64,000 nucleotides of DNA from Deltaproteobacteria bacterium. GTDB taxonomy: Bacteria; Desulfobacterota; DSM-4660; Desulfatiglandales; Desulfatiglandaceae. The first letter of the stretch is position 1. Every line of letters begins with the position of its first letter. The position numbers were made by a program, and so were the translations under genes. Positions 7,387-16,662 of the stretch are shown in pieces. The notes under the pieces are model-generated. The model was not told the DNA's origin, did no database searches, and saw nothing but the letters and a program-made list of their open reading frames with translations. The DNA lies in the NCBI GenBank assembly GCA_019307815.1, contig JAFDIV010000008.1, positions 1 through 64,000 on the forward strand. The letters run 5' to 3'.

Positions 7387-10300
7387 CTACACATTTCCTA
7401 CCGCCGCATCAAGTTGTTCCGCAATCTCTTCCTGAGGGGCAGCGGCATCAATCTGGCTCAAAAGCCCTTCATCCGTAAAGTGCTTTAATCTAATAGCACC
7501 TGTTGGACAAACGGAGTTACACAGGCCATCTCCTTTACAGATAACCGGATTAACCACCGCCTTTTTGCCCTGGGGCGTGTCCCTGAATTCAATGGCCCCA
7601 TATGTACATACTGATATGCATGCCCCGCAGGCCACGCACCTGTTCTCGTCCACCTCGCAAATGGAACCCGAAGCAGTGACTGTATTCTTAGAAAGCAGCG
7701 TCATGACCCTGCTGGCAGCACCATATGCCTGATTAATCACTTCCTGTATATGTTTGGGGTAATGGGCTGTTCCGCACAGGAAAACTCCTTCAGTGGGAAA
7801 CTCAACAGGGCGTAACTTAACATGTGCTTCTTTGAAAAATCCGTCTGGATCAAGCGAAACCTTGAATAACTGGGATATTTCCTCATTTCCTTTGCCAGGA
7901 ATAACAGCAGCGGCCAAGGCCAGATAGTCTGCGTCAATGGCAATCTTCTGGCCCAGGATAGGGTCGGTCACGCTAACTCGCAAAAGCGACCTGCCTCCTT
8001 CCTCAACTGCCTCCACCTCAGGCTTATCATCGGGCTCATATCTTATAAACCTGATCTCTCTATCCGATGCCTCCCGGTAATAGTCCTCCCTAAACCCGTA
8101 GGTCCTCATATCCCGATAGAGGATATAGATATCCATTTGGGGATTCAGCTCTTTCAATTTCAGGGCATTTTTTATGGCCTGGCTACAGCATACTCGGCTG
8201 CAGTAATTCCTCTCATCATTTCTGCATCCAACACACTGGATCATGACCAGACTCTGGGCGTTGAGCACGCTTTCTTCTTCCTTGACGATCCGTTCCTCTA
8301 GCTCCAACTGGGTCAATACTTTATCATTTTCGCCGTAGAGATACTCGGTAGGCTTATATTCTTCAGCCCCTACAGCAATAACCGCAGCACCATGTCTTAT
8401 TTCTGCAATTCCTCTGTCAGACTTCACCTTGGTCACGAAATTTCCCACATATCCAGTGGCCTCTGTGATAGTAGCATCGGTATATACATGTATTAGTGGA
8501 TGCTGATAGATCTTACGTATAAGATCATTCAAATAGGTCTGAACATCCTGCCCTTCAAGGGTATAATAAAGCCTTCGGCCCATTCCTCCCAGGTCCTTAT
8601 CCTTCTCAACCAAGTGAACTTCATGGCCCTGCTCAGCAATGGAAAGGGCGCAGGTCATTCCTGCTATTCCCCCGCCAATAACCAAGGCAGCCTTGTTCAC
8701 AGGTAGCTCAATCTCCTGCAACGGCTCCAAAATGGTATTTCTGGCTACCGACATCCGCACTAGGTCTTTTGCCTTCTCCGTGGCATCTTCCTTCTCTTTG
8801 GCATGGACCCAAGAGCAATGTTCCCTGATATTTGCCATCTCAAGGAGATATTGATTAATTCCTGCCTCCCGGAGCGTCTCCCGGAACAATGGTTCAAGGG
8901 TCCTGGGACTACAGGCGGCTATAACCACGCGATTGAGCCCCTTTTCCTTTATTGTGTCTGTTATTTCTTTGGCAGAATTGGTGGTGCATGAAAATAGCTG
9001 TTCTTGGGCATGAACAACATTGGGTAGAGTCAAGGCATATTCAACAACCGATGGAACATTCACTATTCTTCCGATATTAGCACCGCAATGGCACACAAAC
9101 ACACCCACCCTGGGCTCTTCACCCAAGACATCCTTTTCCTCTGGGTATTCCTTTTCCTGGATCAGCTTTCCTCGCCTGTAATCGAGCAACTCCCCGCATT
9201 GAGAGCTTGCCCCGCTTGCTGTAAAAACCGACTCTGGGATGTCTATAGGCCCTTGGAAGGCTCCACTTACGAAAACTCCTCGACGGGTAGTCTCAATGGG
9301 ATTGAGGGGATTCGTTTTGCAGAACCCGTGAGGCTCCAGTTCAAGACCCAATTTCTGTGCAATCTTCACCGCATCGGCAGGAGGGTTTAGTCCAACGGAT
9401 AGAACTACAAGTTCGAATTCTTCCTCTTTTACTCCCTCATCAGGTGTGGAATACCTGATTGTTACATTCTTGGACTCTGGCACCTCTCTTCCTATTGACA
9501 CATAGCTCCTGACAAATCGAACTCCTGGCAGCTCCTCTGCCCTTGCATAATAGCGCTCAAAGTCCTTACCATAGGAGCGGATATCATTATGGAATATGGT
9601 GGCATCAATATCGGCATTATGCTCTTTGGCCAATATCACCTGCTTCTGGGTATATGTACAGCATACGGCAGAACAATAGCTGTTACCGCCCGGAATAACC
9701 TGTCTGGAGCCGACGCACTGAATCCACGCTATCTTCTTGGGGTGCTTGCCGTCTGAAGGCCGCCTTATCTCGCCCTCATATGGTCCTGTGGAAGACAGCA
9801 GCCGCTCAAAGTCAAGACTGGTTATGACGTTCTCAAACCTTCCGTAGCCATAGTCGCCTCTTAGCCTGGGGTCAAATATCTCAAAGCCCGGAGACAGAAT
9901 TATTGCCCCTACTTTTACTTCTATCTTTTCAGGCTGTTGGGTAAAATCTATTGCCCCGTTATCACAGACTGCCTCACAAATACGGCATTTCTTTTCTTTA
10001 AGATAAAGGCACTCTTCATCTATATAGGTAATAAGAGGGACTGCTAGAGAGAAATATATATGGATAGCCTTATTTGTGGATAGCTCTTGATTATATGGAT
10101 CGGGGACCAAAGCCGGACAGTATTCCACACAGGTAGTACAGCCCGTGCATTTGTCCTCTATGATGTATCTGGGCTTTTTTGTCAGGGTTACCTTAAAATC
10201 TCCTGGCCCTCCTTCTACGTTTTCAATTTCAGTATAGGTCAAAATTTCTATATTGGAATGACGGTCGGCCTCGACCATTTTGGGTGCAAGTATTCAGGTG

Positions 10301-10512
10301 GAGCAATCATTGGTAGGGAAGGTCTTGTCAAGCTGTGCCATCTTCCCCCCAAGGGAAGGTGATTTCTCGACCAGATAGACTTTGAATCCAGTATTGGCGA
10401 GATCAAGGGCGGCCTGAATTCCGCTGATCCCACCGCCTACAACCATAACATCTCCGAAATTGCCTTCGGCCAAGGCTTCAAGAAGTTTTCCTTCTACTGC
10501 TTCTTTTTCCAC
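7387..10512 (-). CDS. bamE: BamE: double HdrA-like flavoprotein, selenoprotein
   Basis: The track splits this gene into 10294-10512 and 7387-10278, but the two halves are in the same frame and separated only by a UGA (10296-10294, codon 73). Read through, the junction is [20 protein letters not shown], the HdrA motif in which the second residue is normally a cluster-binding Cys; Sec here is known in HdrA. The full protein has 1041 residues: a first FAD domain ([11 protein letters not shown]), ferredoxin clusters ([12 protein letters not shown]), a classic HdrA segment (FVCHCGANI), a second FAD domain ([12 protein letters not shown]) and two C-terminal ferredoxin clusters ([23 protein letters not shown]). 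It is the probable flavin-based electron-bifurcating core. GTG start. Confidence 0.9.
10261..10278 (-). promoter_or_regulatory. SECIS-like hairpin of bamE
   Basis: ATGGTCGAGGCCGACCGT begins 15 nt after the UGA. It forms a 6-7 bp stem (AUGGUCG/CGACCGU) with a short AGGC loop, comparable in position and shape to the small bacterial SECIS of formate dehydrogenase genes. The loop lacks a clear GU, so the fit is weaker than for bamF. Folded by hand. Confidence 0.55.
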
Positions 10513-10546
10513 TGCTCTACACCCTCATGAAATTTGTTTTACTTCC

Positions 10547-11707
10547 CTAAATTACTTCCGCAATTATTTCTGTGATGTCTTTTATCTCTAATATTTCTCC
10601 ATCTCCTTGGTCTTCCAAGGTTATCCTGCTGTCCTCAAAATTGGTGATACAATATGGACAGGAAGTAACCAGCACCTCAGCGCCTGTCGCCATAGCCTGT
10701 TCCAATCTGAGGTCAGAAAATCTTTCGCCCTTTGGGGTCTCCATCCAGATTCTGCCTCCTCCACCTCCACAGCAAAGGCTGTCTTCCCGCGAGTCAGGCA
10801 TCTCAACAAGCTCCAACCCGGGTATCTTCTTTAATGTCTCCCGCGGCTCGTCATATATAGCATTATGCCGACCCAGATAACATGGATCATGATAGGTAAC
10901 TTTCTTCTCATAGTCCTTTGTTAACTCAAGTTTACCTTGGTCAATAAGTTCAAATAGAAACTGAGAGATGTGAATCACCTCAAAGTTAACCATAAATTCG
11001 GGATACTCATTTTTGAAGGTATGGTAGCAATGAGGGGAAGAGACCAGAATTTTCTTCACCCCATTATCAATAAAAGTCTTTATGTTTTCCCTGGCCAAAC
11101 GTCTAAATAACTCCTCTTCACCGGTCTTACGGATGCTCTCCCCACAGCAATTCTCCTTGGGGCCTAGAATTCCAAAATCCACCCCTGCCTTCTTGAGGAT
11201 ACTGGCTGTGGCCCTGGCCACCTTTTTCATTCTCGGATCATAGCAAAGGTAGCAGCCCGGAAAATACAAGATCTCCATTCCCTCGGTGAACGTTTTTACA
11301 GACAGGCCCTCTGCCCATTGTGCCCGTTTCGCACGTTCCTCGCTCAAGGGGTTACCTTCCCCGACCAGGCTTGCGCTTGCAGTGCGGACAGGCTTGACAG
11401 CAGAGGGAAACACACCATACTCTGTGGCGATCCTACGAAGTGCCACCCCTGCTTCTATTATCTTCACACCTCTAGGGCAACGTTGGGCGCACCTTCCGCA
11501 CGTAGTGCAACGCCATATCTCCTCGTTTTCTATCTCGGTCATTCCAAAGGTGGCCTGCCGGACTATCTTACGCATACTAAAGGCCCTAACCCTGTTCCAC
11601 GGACAAAGAGTGTCGCACATGCCACACTGATAGCAGTACTTAAAGCCATCTCCGCCACTTTCTCTTATGACGTCTACGATCTCTTTGTAGTCAGCTAGAT
11701 TCTCCAC
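10547..11707 (-). CDS. bamD: BamD: HdrD/GlcF-like iron-sulfur protein with two CCG domains
   Basis: 386 residues. The N-terminus has two [4Fe-4S] ferredoxin motifs (CYQCGMCDTLCP and CTTCGRCAQRCP). Two CCG domains follow, ending in ENCCGES and SLCCGGGGG, with partner cysteines in PGCYLC and DPCYLG. These domains bind noncubane-type clusters in heterodisulfide reductase HdrB/D. In the bam complex BamD probably links the HdrA-like BamE to BamC. The start is a GTG preceded by GGGAAGG. It sits 35 bases after bamC. Confidence 0.9.
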   Translation of the reverse strand: MENLADYKEIVDVIRESGGDGFKYCYQCGMCDTLCPWNRVRAFSMRKIVRQATFGMTEIENEEIWRCTTCGRCAQRCPRGVKIIEAGVALRRIATEYGVFPSAVKPVRTASASLVGEGNPLSEERAKRAQWAEGLSVKTFTEGMEILYFPGCYLCYDPRMKKVARATASILKKAGVDFGILGPKENCCGESIRKTGEEELFRRLARENIKTFIDNGVKKILVSSPHCYHTFKNEYPEFMVNFEVIHISQFLFELIDQGKLELTKDYEKKVTYHDPCYLGRHNAIYDEPRETLKKIPGLELVEMPDSREDSLCCGGGGGRIWMETPKGERFSDLRLEQAMATGAEVLVTSCPYCITNFEDSRITLEDQGDGEILEIKDITEIIAEVI

Positions 11708-11742
11708 GGTCCTTCCCAGCCCTCTTTTTTCATGTTAATCTT

Positions 11743-12303
11743 TTAGTCCTTCTTTGCCGCTGACAATCGGGCGATAGTATCAAGTATCTCTTGCCATCCA
11801 TACTTGTCTGCCAGGGACTCCAGCCCCATTTCAAGCTCATCCACCTGCACCTCTTCCTCTTCTTCTACTTCCTCTTCCCTTTCTTCGTAAGTCAGGGCGT
11901 CTACCAGACACACCTGGACACACATGGGCTCCTCCAAAGGAGGATCATCTTCACACATATCACACTTTAGCGGAAGGCCCGAATCCGGTTCCTTAAAAAG
12001 GTCCCTGGATGGGCATGAGGCCCTGCAAAAGGCACACTCGTCGTATTCCTTTCCATCAATTATATACTTATCTCTACCCATGCATTCGGCTTCAGTATAT
12101 GGACCAGCATATACCGGGATATAAATATTTCTGAGTGGTTCAAAAAGCACCCGAATCCTTGATCTTGCCGGGTTAGTACTACTGTACTTAGGTGTTGCAT
12201 GAAATGCAGAGCAGACCGCCTCACACGCCCTGCACCCATTGCATTTGTCCGCATCAATCTTTATCTGCTTAATTACCTTTTTCTTTTTTGACCCACCTTC
12301 CAC
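11743..12303 (-). CDS. bamC: BamC: ferredoxin-like electron-transfer subunit of benzoyl-CoA reductase
   Basis: About 186 residues in the ferredoxin family used as small subunits of molybdenum/tungsten enzymes. Cluster motifs visible are CNGCRACEAVC, CAFCRASCP, CDMCEDD..., and a late CVQVC. An acidic tail segment (EEREEEVEEEEEVQVDEL) follows. BamC binds BamB and delivers electrons to its tungsten site. The track extends the ORF to 12372 inside bamB. A GTG at 12303 has AAAGGGG about 8 bases upstream and is preferred; a GTG at 12321, just after the bamB stop, is an alternative. Confidence 0.88.
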   Translation of the reverse strand: MEGGSKKKKVIKQIKIDADKCNGCRACEAVCSAFHATPKYSSTNPARSRIRVLFEPLRNIYIPVYAGPYTEAECMGRDKYIIDGKEYDECAFCRASCPSRDLFKEPDSGLPLKCDMCEDDPPLEEPMCVQVCLVDALTYEEREEEVEEEEEVQVDELEMGLESLADKYGWQEILDTIARLSAAKKD

Positions 12304-12322
12304 GGTAACAACCCCTTTCACT

Positions 12323-14344
12323 CTAGTTCTTTTCGTTTGCTCCTGAAGTCTCCTTCGGAGGAGTACTTCCATCTTCTTTCAAGATGCCCCTTTGGATAAG
12401 ATCTTCAGCCACGTAATCTAAGCTAAGCTTGGTCAGGGTCTCTTTTGTGGGAATGCCCTCCATATTCCAACCCTTGAACTTATAATATTCGTCGAGCAAT
12501 TTGGCCTCATACTCTGGGAATCTCTTCTTCCAGTGGTCCTCAGGTGGTTTTTCGTCTTCCCTCTTTAGGCCCCTCCTTGCGTTGATGCCTCGGACAAGAT
12601 TGCGGTTGCGCGTGGTTATCTCCCAGAGTCTATCTTCGTCAATATCAAGCCCAGTTGCAGCGGAGATCAAAGGGGGTAGATTGTGTATATGGTAGGGAGG
12701 TTTGATGGGAAATGACGACAGGCCCGCGCAAATTCCAGTGCAGTCGTCAATGTAATGCATATATTCCTGCCACTCCACAAGTTCACACAGCAGATCAATG
12801 GGAGGCCAGAACGGGAAGGCGTACTCTCCCCTTGGCTCCCATTTCAGAATAAAGTCCTTAAATCTCTCTTCTTTCCCAGTAGGGGGATGGACCCAGTCCT
12901 TTACGAATTCTTTCCTATACTCCTCAGGCAGGGGCGCCTGGGGCATCTGACCCTCAATTTGTGTGATGCTCATTTTCTCGCCGGTAGCATACATGACATA
13001 ATAAATCGGATTCAGCATGCCGAGCTTAATGACCATTTGCTCGTGTTTCTTTGTGGTATTATGATCATAGGCCTCAGCACCCTTGCCGATCTCCCTTGCT
13101 GCCCAGTAAACACCTTTTGCCAGGACGTCTCCGATCCCTTCCCGTCGTACAATCTTGTCAAGCAGATAGAAAAATCTCTCCTCATTGGTTGAAGGGAAAT
13201 TCGGCATGTCCTTATCAGTCAGGATGCCGTTTTCGTAAAGCTCCACAGCAAATGCCATTACTTGGGGCGTTGTATACCCGTCCAATCCGTATTCTTGGGC
13301 AAGGCCAGCTATCTTAAAGCCAAAGTCCAAATCATCCGCCATTGCGGCCATAACATAGGTGAGTTTGGAGTAGCATTTCATCATATATCTGTGGGTGGGA
13401 AGTTCTGGATGAGAAATTATTCCCCCACACCTCATGGGGCAGTTATAACAACTTATTAGCCGCTCTACGGACTGCTCCTGGATATTTTTCCACTGCGCAG
13501 CCCTCTCCTCAGTCCAGAAATCCTTTCTCCTCTGCCGGGCATTACCCCATGCAAAGCTGGTAGTATGCCATTGCTCGTCATGTATGGCCATCTCCTGAGG
13601 TGAGCCAATCCCTGCTAAAATGGGAGGCACGCCTTTAATGGGGTGTTTTTGCCTCTCAGGTATGTACTTCAGTACCTGTTGGCAAATTTCAAAAAACTCC
13701 TCTGGCCGCGCGATATTTAGATCATTGGTCCCACGAACTGCTATTGCCTTCAAGCCCTTGGAACCCATCACAGCGCCGATTCCCCCTCGGCTGGCGCTGG
13801 ATCTACCATGTTCAACAGAAGCATAGTAGACCCTGTTTTCTCCGGCTAGTCCAATGGCGAGAACCTGTGCCTTTGGCTCATCCAGCTCCTCACGAATCAG
13901 TTCTGCGGTTTCTAAAGCGCCCTTGCCATGAAGGTGACGAGCATCACGGATCTCCACCTTGTCATCTTTTATCCACAAATATACAAGGTCAGGTGATTTG
14001 CCGCGAACAATCACCTTGTCATAGCCAGCAAACTTCAGTTCCGGACCCCAGAAACCTCCCATCATTGAATAGGCCAGCAACAGGGTCTGGGGTGAAAACG
14101 TTGAAATAATTGTGCGATTAGCACCGGTTGCAAGCGTTCCATCCAAAAGTCCAGCGCTAAACACTATCACATTATCGGGCGACAAGGGGTCTATTTCAGG
14201 GGGAACCCTATCCCACAGAATCTTGGCATTGGTACCCAGACCCCCTAGGAAAAGCTCTGTTAGCGTAGGATCTGTCTCCACCCTCTCAATACTGCCTCGG
14301 GTGAGATCAATTTCTAGATTGTACCCTGTTTCTGCGTACCTCAT
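12323..14344 (-). CDS. bamB: BamB: tungsten-containing benzoyl-CoA reductase catalytic subunit
   Basis: 673 residues, aldehyde:ferredoxin oxidoreductase family. The start MRYAETGYNLEIDLTRGSIE and the stretch LGGLGTNAKILWDRVPPE are the characteristic BamB N-terminus and set it apart from ordinary aldehyde oxidoreductases. SCYNCPMRCGG plus CTGIC near the C-terminus are the expected [4Fe-4S] ligands. The Cys in YMMKCYSKL probably matches the tungsten-ligand Cys described for Geobacter BamB (from memory). BamB reduces benzoyl-CoA to cyclohexa-1,5-diene-1-carboxyl-CoA without ATP. It is the first gene of the operon, with a promoter about 130 bases upstream. Identity is strong; the exact aromatic acyl-CoA substrate is inferred. 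Confidence 0.9.
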   Translation of the reverse strand: MRYAETGYNLEIDLTRGSIERVETDPTLTELFLGGLGTNAKILWDRVPPEIDPLSPDNVIVFSAGLLDGTLATGANRTIISTFSPQTLLLAYSMMGGFWGPELKFAGYDKVIVRGKSPDLVYLWIKDDKVEIRDARHLHGKGALETAELIREELDEPKAQVLAIGLAGENRVYYASVEHGRSSASRGGIGAVMGSKGLKAIAVRGTNDLNIARPEEFFEICQQVLKYIPERQKHPIKGVPPILAGIGSPQEMAIHDEQWHTTSFAWGNARQRRKDFWTEERAAQWKNIQEQSVERLISCYNCPMRCGGIISHPELPTHRYMMKCYSKLTYVMAAMADDLDFGFKIAGLAQEYGLDGYTTPQVMAFAVELYENGILTDKDMPNFPSTNEERFFYLLDKIVRREGIGDVLAKGVYWAAREIGKGAEAYDHNTTKKHEQMVIKLGMLNPIYYVMYATGEKMSITQIEGQMPQAPLPEEYRKEFVKDWVHPPTGKEERFKDFILKWEPRGEYAFPFWPPIDLLCELVEWQEYMHYIDDCTGICAGLSSFPIKPPYHIHNLPPLISAATGLDIDEDRLWEITTRNRNLVRGINARRGLKREDEKPPEDHWKKRFPEYEAKLLDEYYKFKGWNMEGIPTKETLTKLSLDYVAEDLIQRGILKEDGSTPPKETSGANEKN

Positions 14345-14470
14345 TTTTTTCCCCTTTTAACTCACTTGGATCTTTGAAATGTTTTTTGATTAGCCATAGG
14401 CTGCAAGTGCTTAACTCAAGAGGGCATGTAGCCCTCGGGTGAAAGACAGAATTAGTTACGATGTGACTAC

Positions 14471-14499
14471 AATTTAGCTATATCATAGTTACCTGTCAA
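14471..14499 (-). promoter_or_regulatory. Predicted sigma70-type promoter of the bam operon
   Basis: On the minus strand TTGACA (14499-14494) is followed after exactly 17 bases by TAAATT (14476-14471), about 125 bases before the bamB ATG. The -35 is perfect and the -10 matches 4 of 6. The heptamer TAGTTAC (plus-strand sense) occurs at 14453-14459 and again at 14486-14492, 33 bases apart (about three helical turns). One copy is in the spacer and one just downstream of the likely start, so this could be a repressor operator pair. Confidence 0.6.
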
Positions 14500-14524
14500 G
14501 AGAAAAGTGGGTGCTCAGGGAAAC

Positions 14525-14552
14525 CTATTGGATTCTCTAAAAAATCCAATGG
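14525..14552. promoter_or_regulatory. Perfect inverted repeat upstream of bamB
   Basis: ATTGGATT and AATCCAAT are separated by 8 bases and extendable by two pairs to a 10-bp stem. It lies about 30 bases upstream of the bam -35 box, so it could be an operator, or a terminator-like hairpin between the divergent units. The rest of the 14345-14761 gap shows nothing else I recognise. Confidence 0.35.
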
Positions 14553-14761
14553 ATTTCATTTTCGTGTAAACTGGAGGGGGAAAGTGCTAGCAAACGGCAA
14601 CCATGCTGCCACAAGGTGTTGTAGGTAGGGAGGTCCCTCTCACATCATATGACCATTAAGCACCAGCAAATTTTGATTCGGAATCTTTTGAATTGACTGA
14701 GCCCGCTGGCTTCGAGTATTTTTTATTTAAGACAGCTCAAAGGAATCTGTAACATTAGACA

Positions 14762-14902
14762 ATGACAAAGCACCAGCTTATCGAAATATTGAAGAAACTT
14801 TTGGAGACGGACGCGGACCTAGATTTCCTACAAAAACTGGATGACCAAGAGATTCAAACCCTGATTGCCTGTGTAAGAAGCAGGGTAGATGAGGGTAACT
14901 GA
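14762..14902 (+). CDS. Small hypothetical protein, 46 residues
   Basis: An ORF too short for the track: MTKHQLIEILKKLLETD...ending RSRVDEGN and a TGA. The composition (regular leucines, DADLDFLQKLDDQEIQTL) suggests two amphipathic helices. It lies alone between the divergent bamB promoter and the convergent transglutaminase-like gene. I recognise no function, and there is no strong ribosome site, so it may not be expressed. The codon pattern and soluble helical content make it more credible than a random ORF. Confidence 0.4.
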   Translation: MTKHQLIEILKKLLETDADLDFLQKLDDQEIQTLIACVRSRVDEGN

Positions 14903-14996
14903 ATAAAGCACGGCCCCTACTCTGAAGGGGTCGTGGGCGTGAGGAAAGGGTTAGGCCCAAGTTTGTTGGGGATCTTGCGTAGGCAGGTATGAGCCT

Positions 14997-15707
14997 TCAA
15001 GGGCCCTTCCATACCTCTTCCTTATGGAATTGGCGAAGGGATCTGCCTTTGCTTTTTTCAAACATCTCAATCCAGTTCCTGACCCGCTGCGTGCCATAGA
15101 CCTTTTCCCATGCAGCCACGATTTCATCTACCGGAATGTCCGCGTAGGTCCCATAGTATTCCACGTATTCCATAAACTGTTTTCTCTCCAGGTTGAATGG
15201 CTGGAAAAGTGAGTCTTCTCGGCCATTAAAGTCCAAAGGCTTTACGTGGTGTTTTTTGCAGAGTTCGGCGTTGAATGCGGGAGTGGCCTTGACCCATTTG
15301 CCTTCCAAATAAAACTCCGTATATCCATGGTACACAAAAAGATCAGTCCCGATATATTCTATGAGTTCCCTGCTCGCTAAGTGATTGCGCACTGTGGCAA
15401 ACCCAACCCTTGAAGGGATTGCGCAGGCACGGCCCAGGGCGCAAAGAAGGGATGCCTTGCACACACAGTAACCCCTTCCTGCTTTGAGCACATTACTTGC
15501 CCGGTAGTGCTCGGGTTTATAAAAGGGATAGTAGGGATCATACCAGATCCCGTCCCGCACTGCGTAGTAAAGTCTTATTGCCTTTTGAACAGGGCCCTTG
15601 GCATCTTTTGCTACTTCTTCCGCATATGAGAGGATATCAGGGTGATCAGAGTCGATAATGGCAGTGGGCTCGAGGTATATTTTCATAGTGGCATTATATT
15701 CGGGCAT
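14997..15707 (-). CDS. Transglutaminase-like (papain-fold) protein
   Basis: 236 residues. The transglutaminase-like core has the catalytic Cys in AGRGYCVCKASLL (about residue 80), the His in FVYHGYTEFYL and the following acidic residue in the WVKATPAFN strand region. There is no signal peptide, so it should be cytoplasmic. Bacterial members act as proteases, peptide amidases or cross-linking enzymes, and the substrate cannot be predicted here. It is a single-gene unit close to the bam operon; a functional link is not shown. Confidence 0.8.
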   Translation of the reverse strand: MPEYNATMKIYLEPTAIIDSDHPDILSYAEEVAKDAKGPVQKAIRLYYAVRDGIWYDPYYPFYKPEHYRASNVLKAGRGYCVCKASLLCALGRACAIPSRVGFATVRNHLASRELIEYIGTDLFVYHGYTEFYLEGKWVKATPAFNAELCKKHHVKPLDFNGREDSLFQPFNLERKQFMEYVEYYGTYADIPVDEIVAAWEKVYGTQRVRNWIEMFEKSKGRSLRQFHKEEVWKGP

Positions 15708-15757
15708 GTTTGATACTCCTTCTTACCCAGGCTGTAAGAAAGCTTTATTTTTTTCCC

Positions 15758-15787
15758 TTGACACTAGGGTTTAAATTTCCATATAGT
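15758..15787 (+). promoter_or_regulatory. Predicted promoter of the DUF2080-GNAT pair
   Basis: TTGACA (15758-15763) and TATAGT (15782-15787) are separated by 18 bases. The -35 is perfect and the -10 matches 5 of 6. It reads toward the gene at 15900. The leader of about 105 bases is AT-rich with no clear structure. Confidence 0.55.
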
Positions 15788-15899
15788 TATTTTATAGCTG
15801 TATTGTAGTTAAATCCATCTGCTCGCAACAGGGATTTGCCAACCGCAAAATTCAGAAATAACAAAACGTTAGACCATTCGAGGTAACATAGTAGCTAAA

Positions 15900-16088
15900 A
15901 TGACCAATGATACGAAAAAACAGAACAGTCGAAGTATACCTGATTCAAAGGACAGGCGGAAGGTGAAATTCGAGGTGTACGGCGAGGAGATGGTGGAAAA
16001 GATTGTAAAGCTTTCCGGTAACAGCGGTAGGGTTTATCTTCCGCCGGATTGGGTGGGCTCTAGGGTAAAAATCATTAGAATCGATTGA
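15900..16088 (+). CDS. DUF2080-family small AbrB-like protein
   Basis: 62 residues. The C-terminal half KIVKLSGNSGRVYLPPDWVG followed by RVKIIRI is the DUF2080 pattern, described mostly from archaea as transposon-encoded and resembling a swapped-hairpin AbrB/SpoVT DNA-binding fold. The first 25 residues are charged and variable. It sits 20 bases upstream of a GNAT acetyltransferase in the same direction, so the two are probably co-transcribed. A DNA-binding role is inferred from the fold. Confidence 0.65.
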   Translation: MTNDTKKQNSRSIPDSKDRRKVKFEVYGEEMVEKIVKLSGNSGRVYLPPDWVGSRVKIIRID

Positions 16089-16107
16089 ACAAGTATTTTC
16101 TGAGGAA

Positions 16108-16560
16108 ATGGAAACTCAGTTGGGAAATCTGGTTATTAGAAAAATAAGGCCTGAGGATGCCGAACAGATCGGAAAGATCCAGTTTTTAATCACCAAATCT
16201 GGCCCCCAGATAGATTTCAAGCACATTATTGAAGAGCAGCTTCAAGGCAACGAGGATGCAAGCTTTGTAGCGGAAATGGACGGTGAAGTCGTAGGCTACA
16301 TGATAAGCTATCTGGTTTATGGTGGATTTGGACTGGAAAAAAGTGCTTGGATAGCGACCCTGGGGGTCCATCCAAATTACATGGGCCAGGGGATAGGCAA
16401 GCGACTGGCAGAGGAAATATTGGAGTTCTATAGGCAAAAGAAGATCCACTATATCTTCACATCGGTCAGATGGGATTCAGTGGATCTCTTATCATTTTTC
16501 AAGACCCTGGGCTTTGACAGATCTAATTTCATAAATCTCAGGAAAGAGTTGGAGTTTTGA
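16108..16560 (+). CDS. GNAT-family N-acetyltransferase
   Basis: 150 residues covering a complete GNAT domain. It begins LVIRKIRPEDAEQIGKI, and the acetyl-CoA pyrophosphate-binding motif A is ATLGVHPNYMGQGIGKRLAEEI (Q-x-x-G-x-G/A). The ending FFKTLGFDRSNFINLRKEL is typical. The substrate is unknown; many members of this size acetylate protein N-termini, such as RimI, or small molecules. It is the second gene of a likely two-gene unit with the DUF2080 protein. Confidence 0.85.
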   Translation: METQLGNLVIRKIRPEDAEQIGKIQFLITKSGPQIDFKHIIEEQLQGNEDASFVAEMDGEVVGYMISYLVYGGFGLEKSAWIATLGVHPNYMGQGIGKRLAEEILEFYRQKKIHYIFTSVRWDSVDLLSFFKTLGFDRSNFINLRKELEF

Positions 16561-16662
16561 TCCCGTCTCTATGGGACCTTTCTCGGCGTTTCCATCCTTC
16601 AAGAATGGTCCATAGTGCCGTTCCTCACCTGGTTATTACGCACTTTCAATTGGAGGCCCTCC

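Noticed and set aside
10279-10296. A nonsense mutation making bamE a pseudogene
   Set aside because: The codon is UGA at the exact HdrA cluster-ligand position, both sides stay in frame for over 3 kb, a hairpin follows, and the neighbour bamF shows the same pattern.
12323-14344. An ordinary aldehyde:ferredoxin oxidoreductase
   Set aside because: The BamB-specific N-terminus and the operon order bamB-I argue for the benzoyl-CoA reductase subunit.
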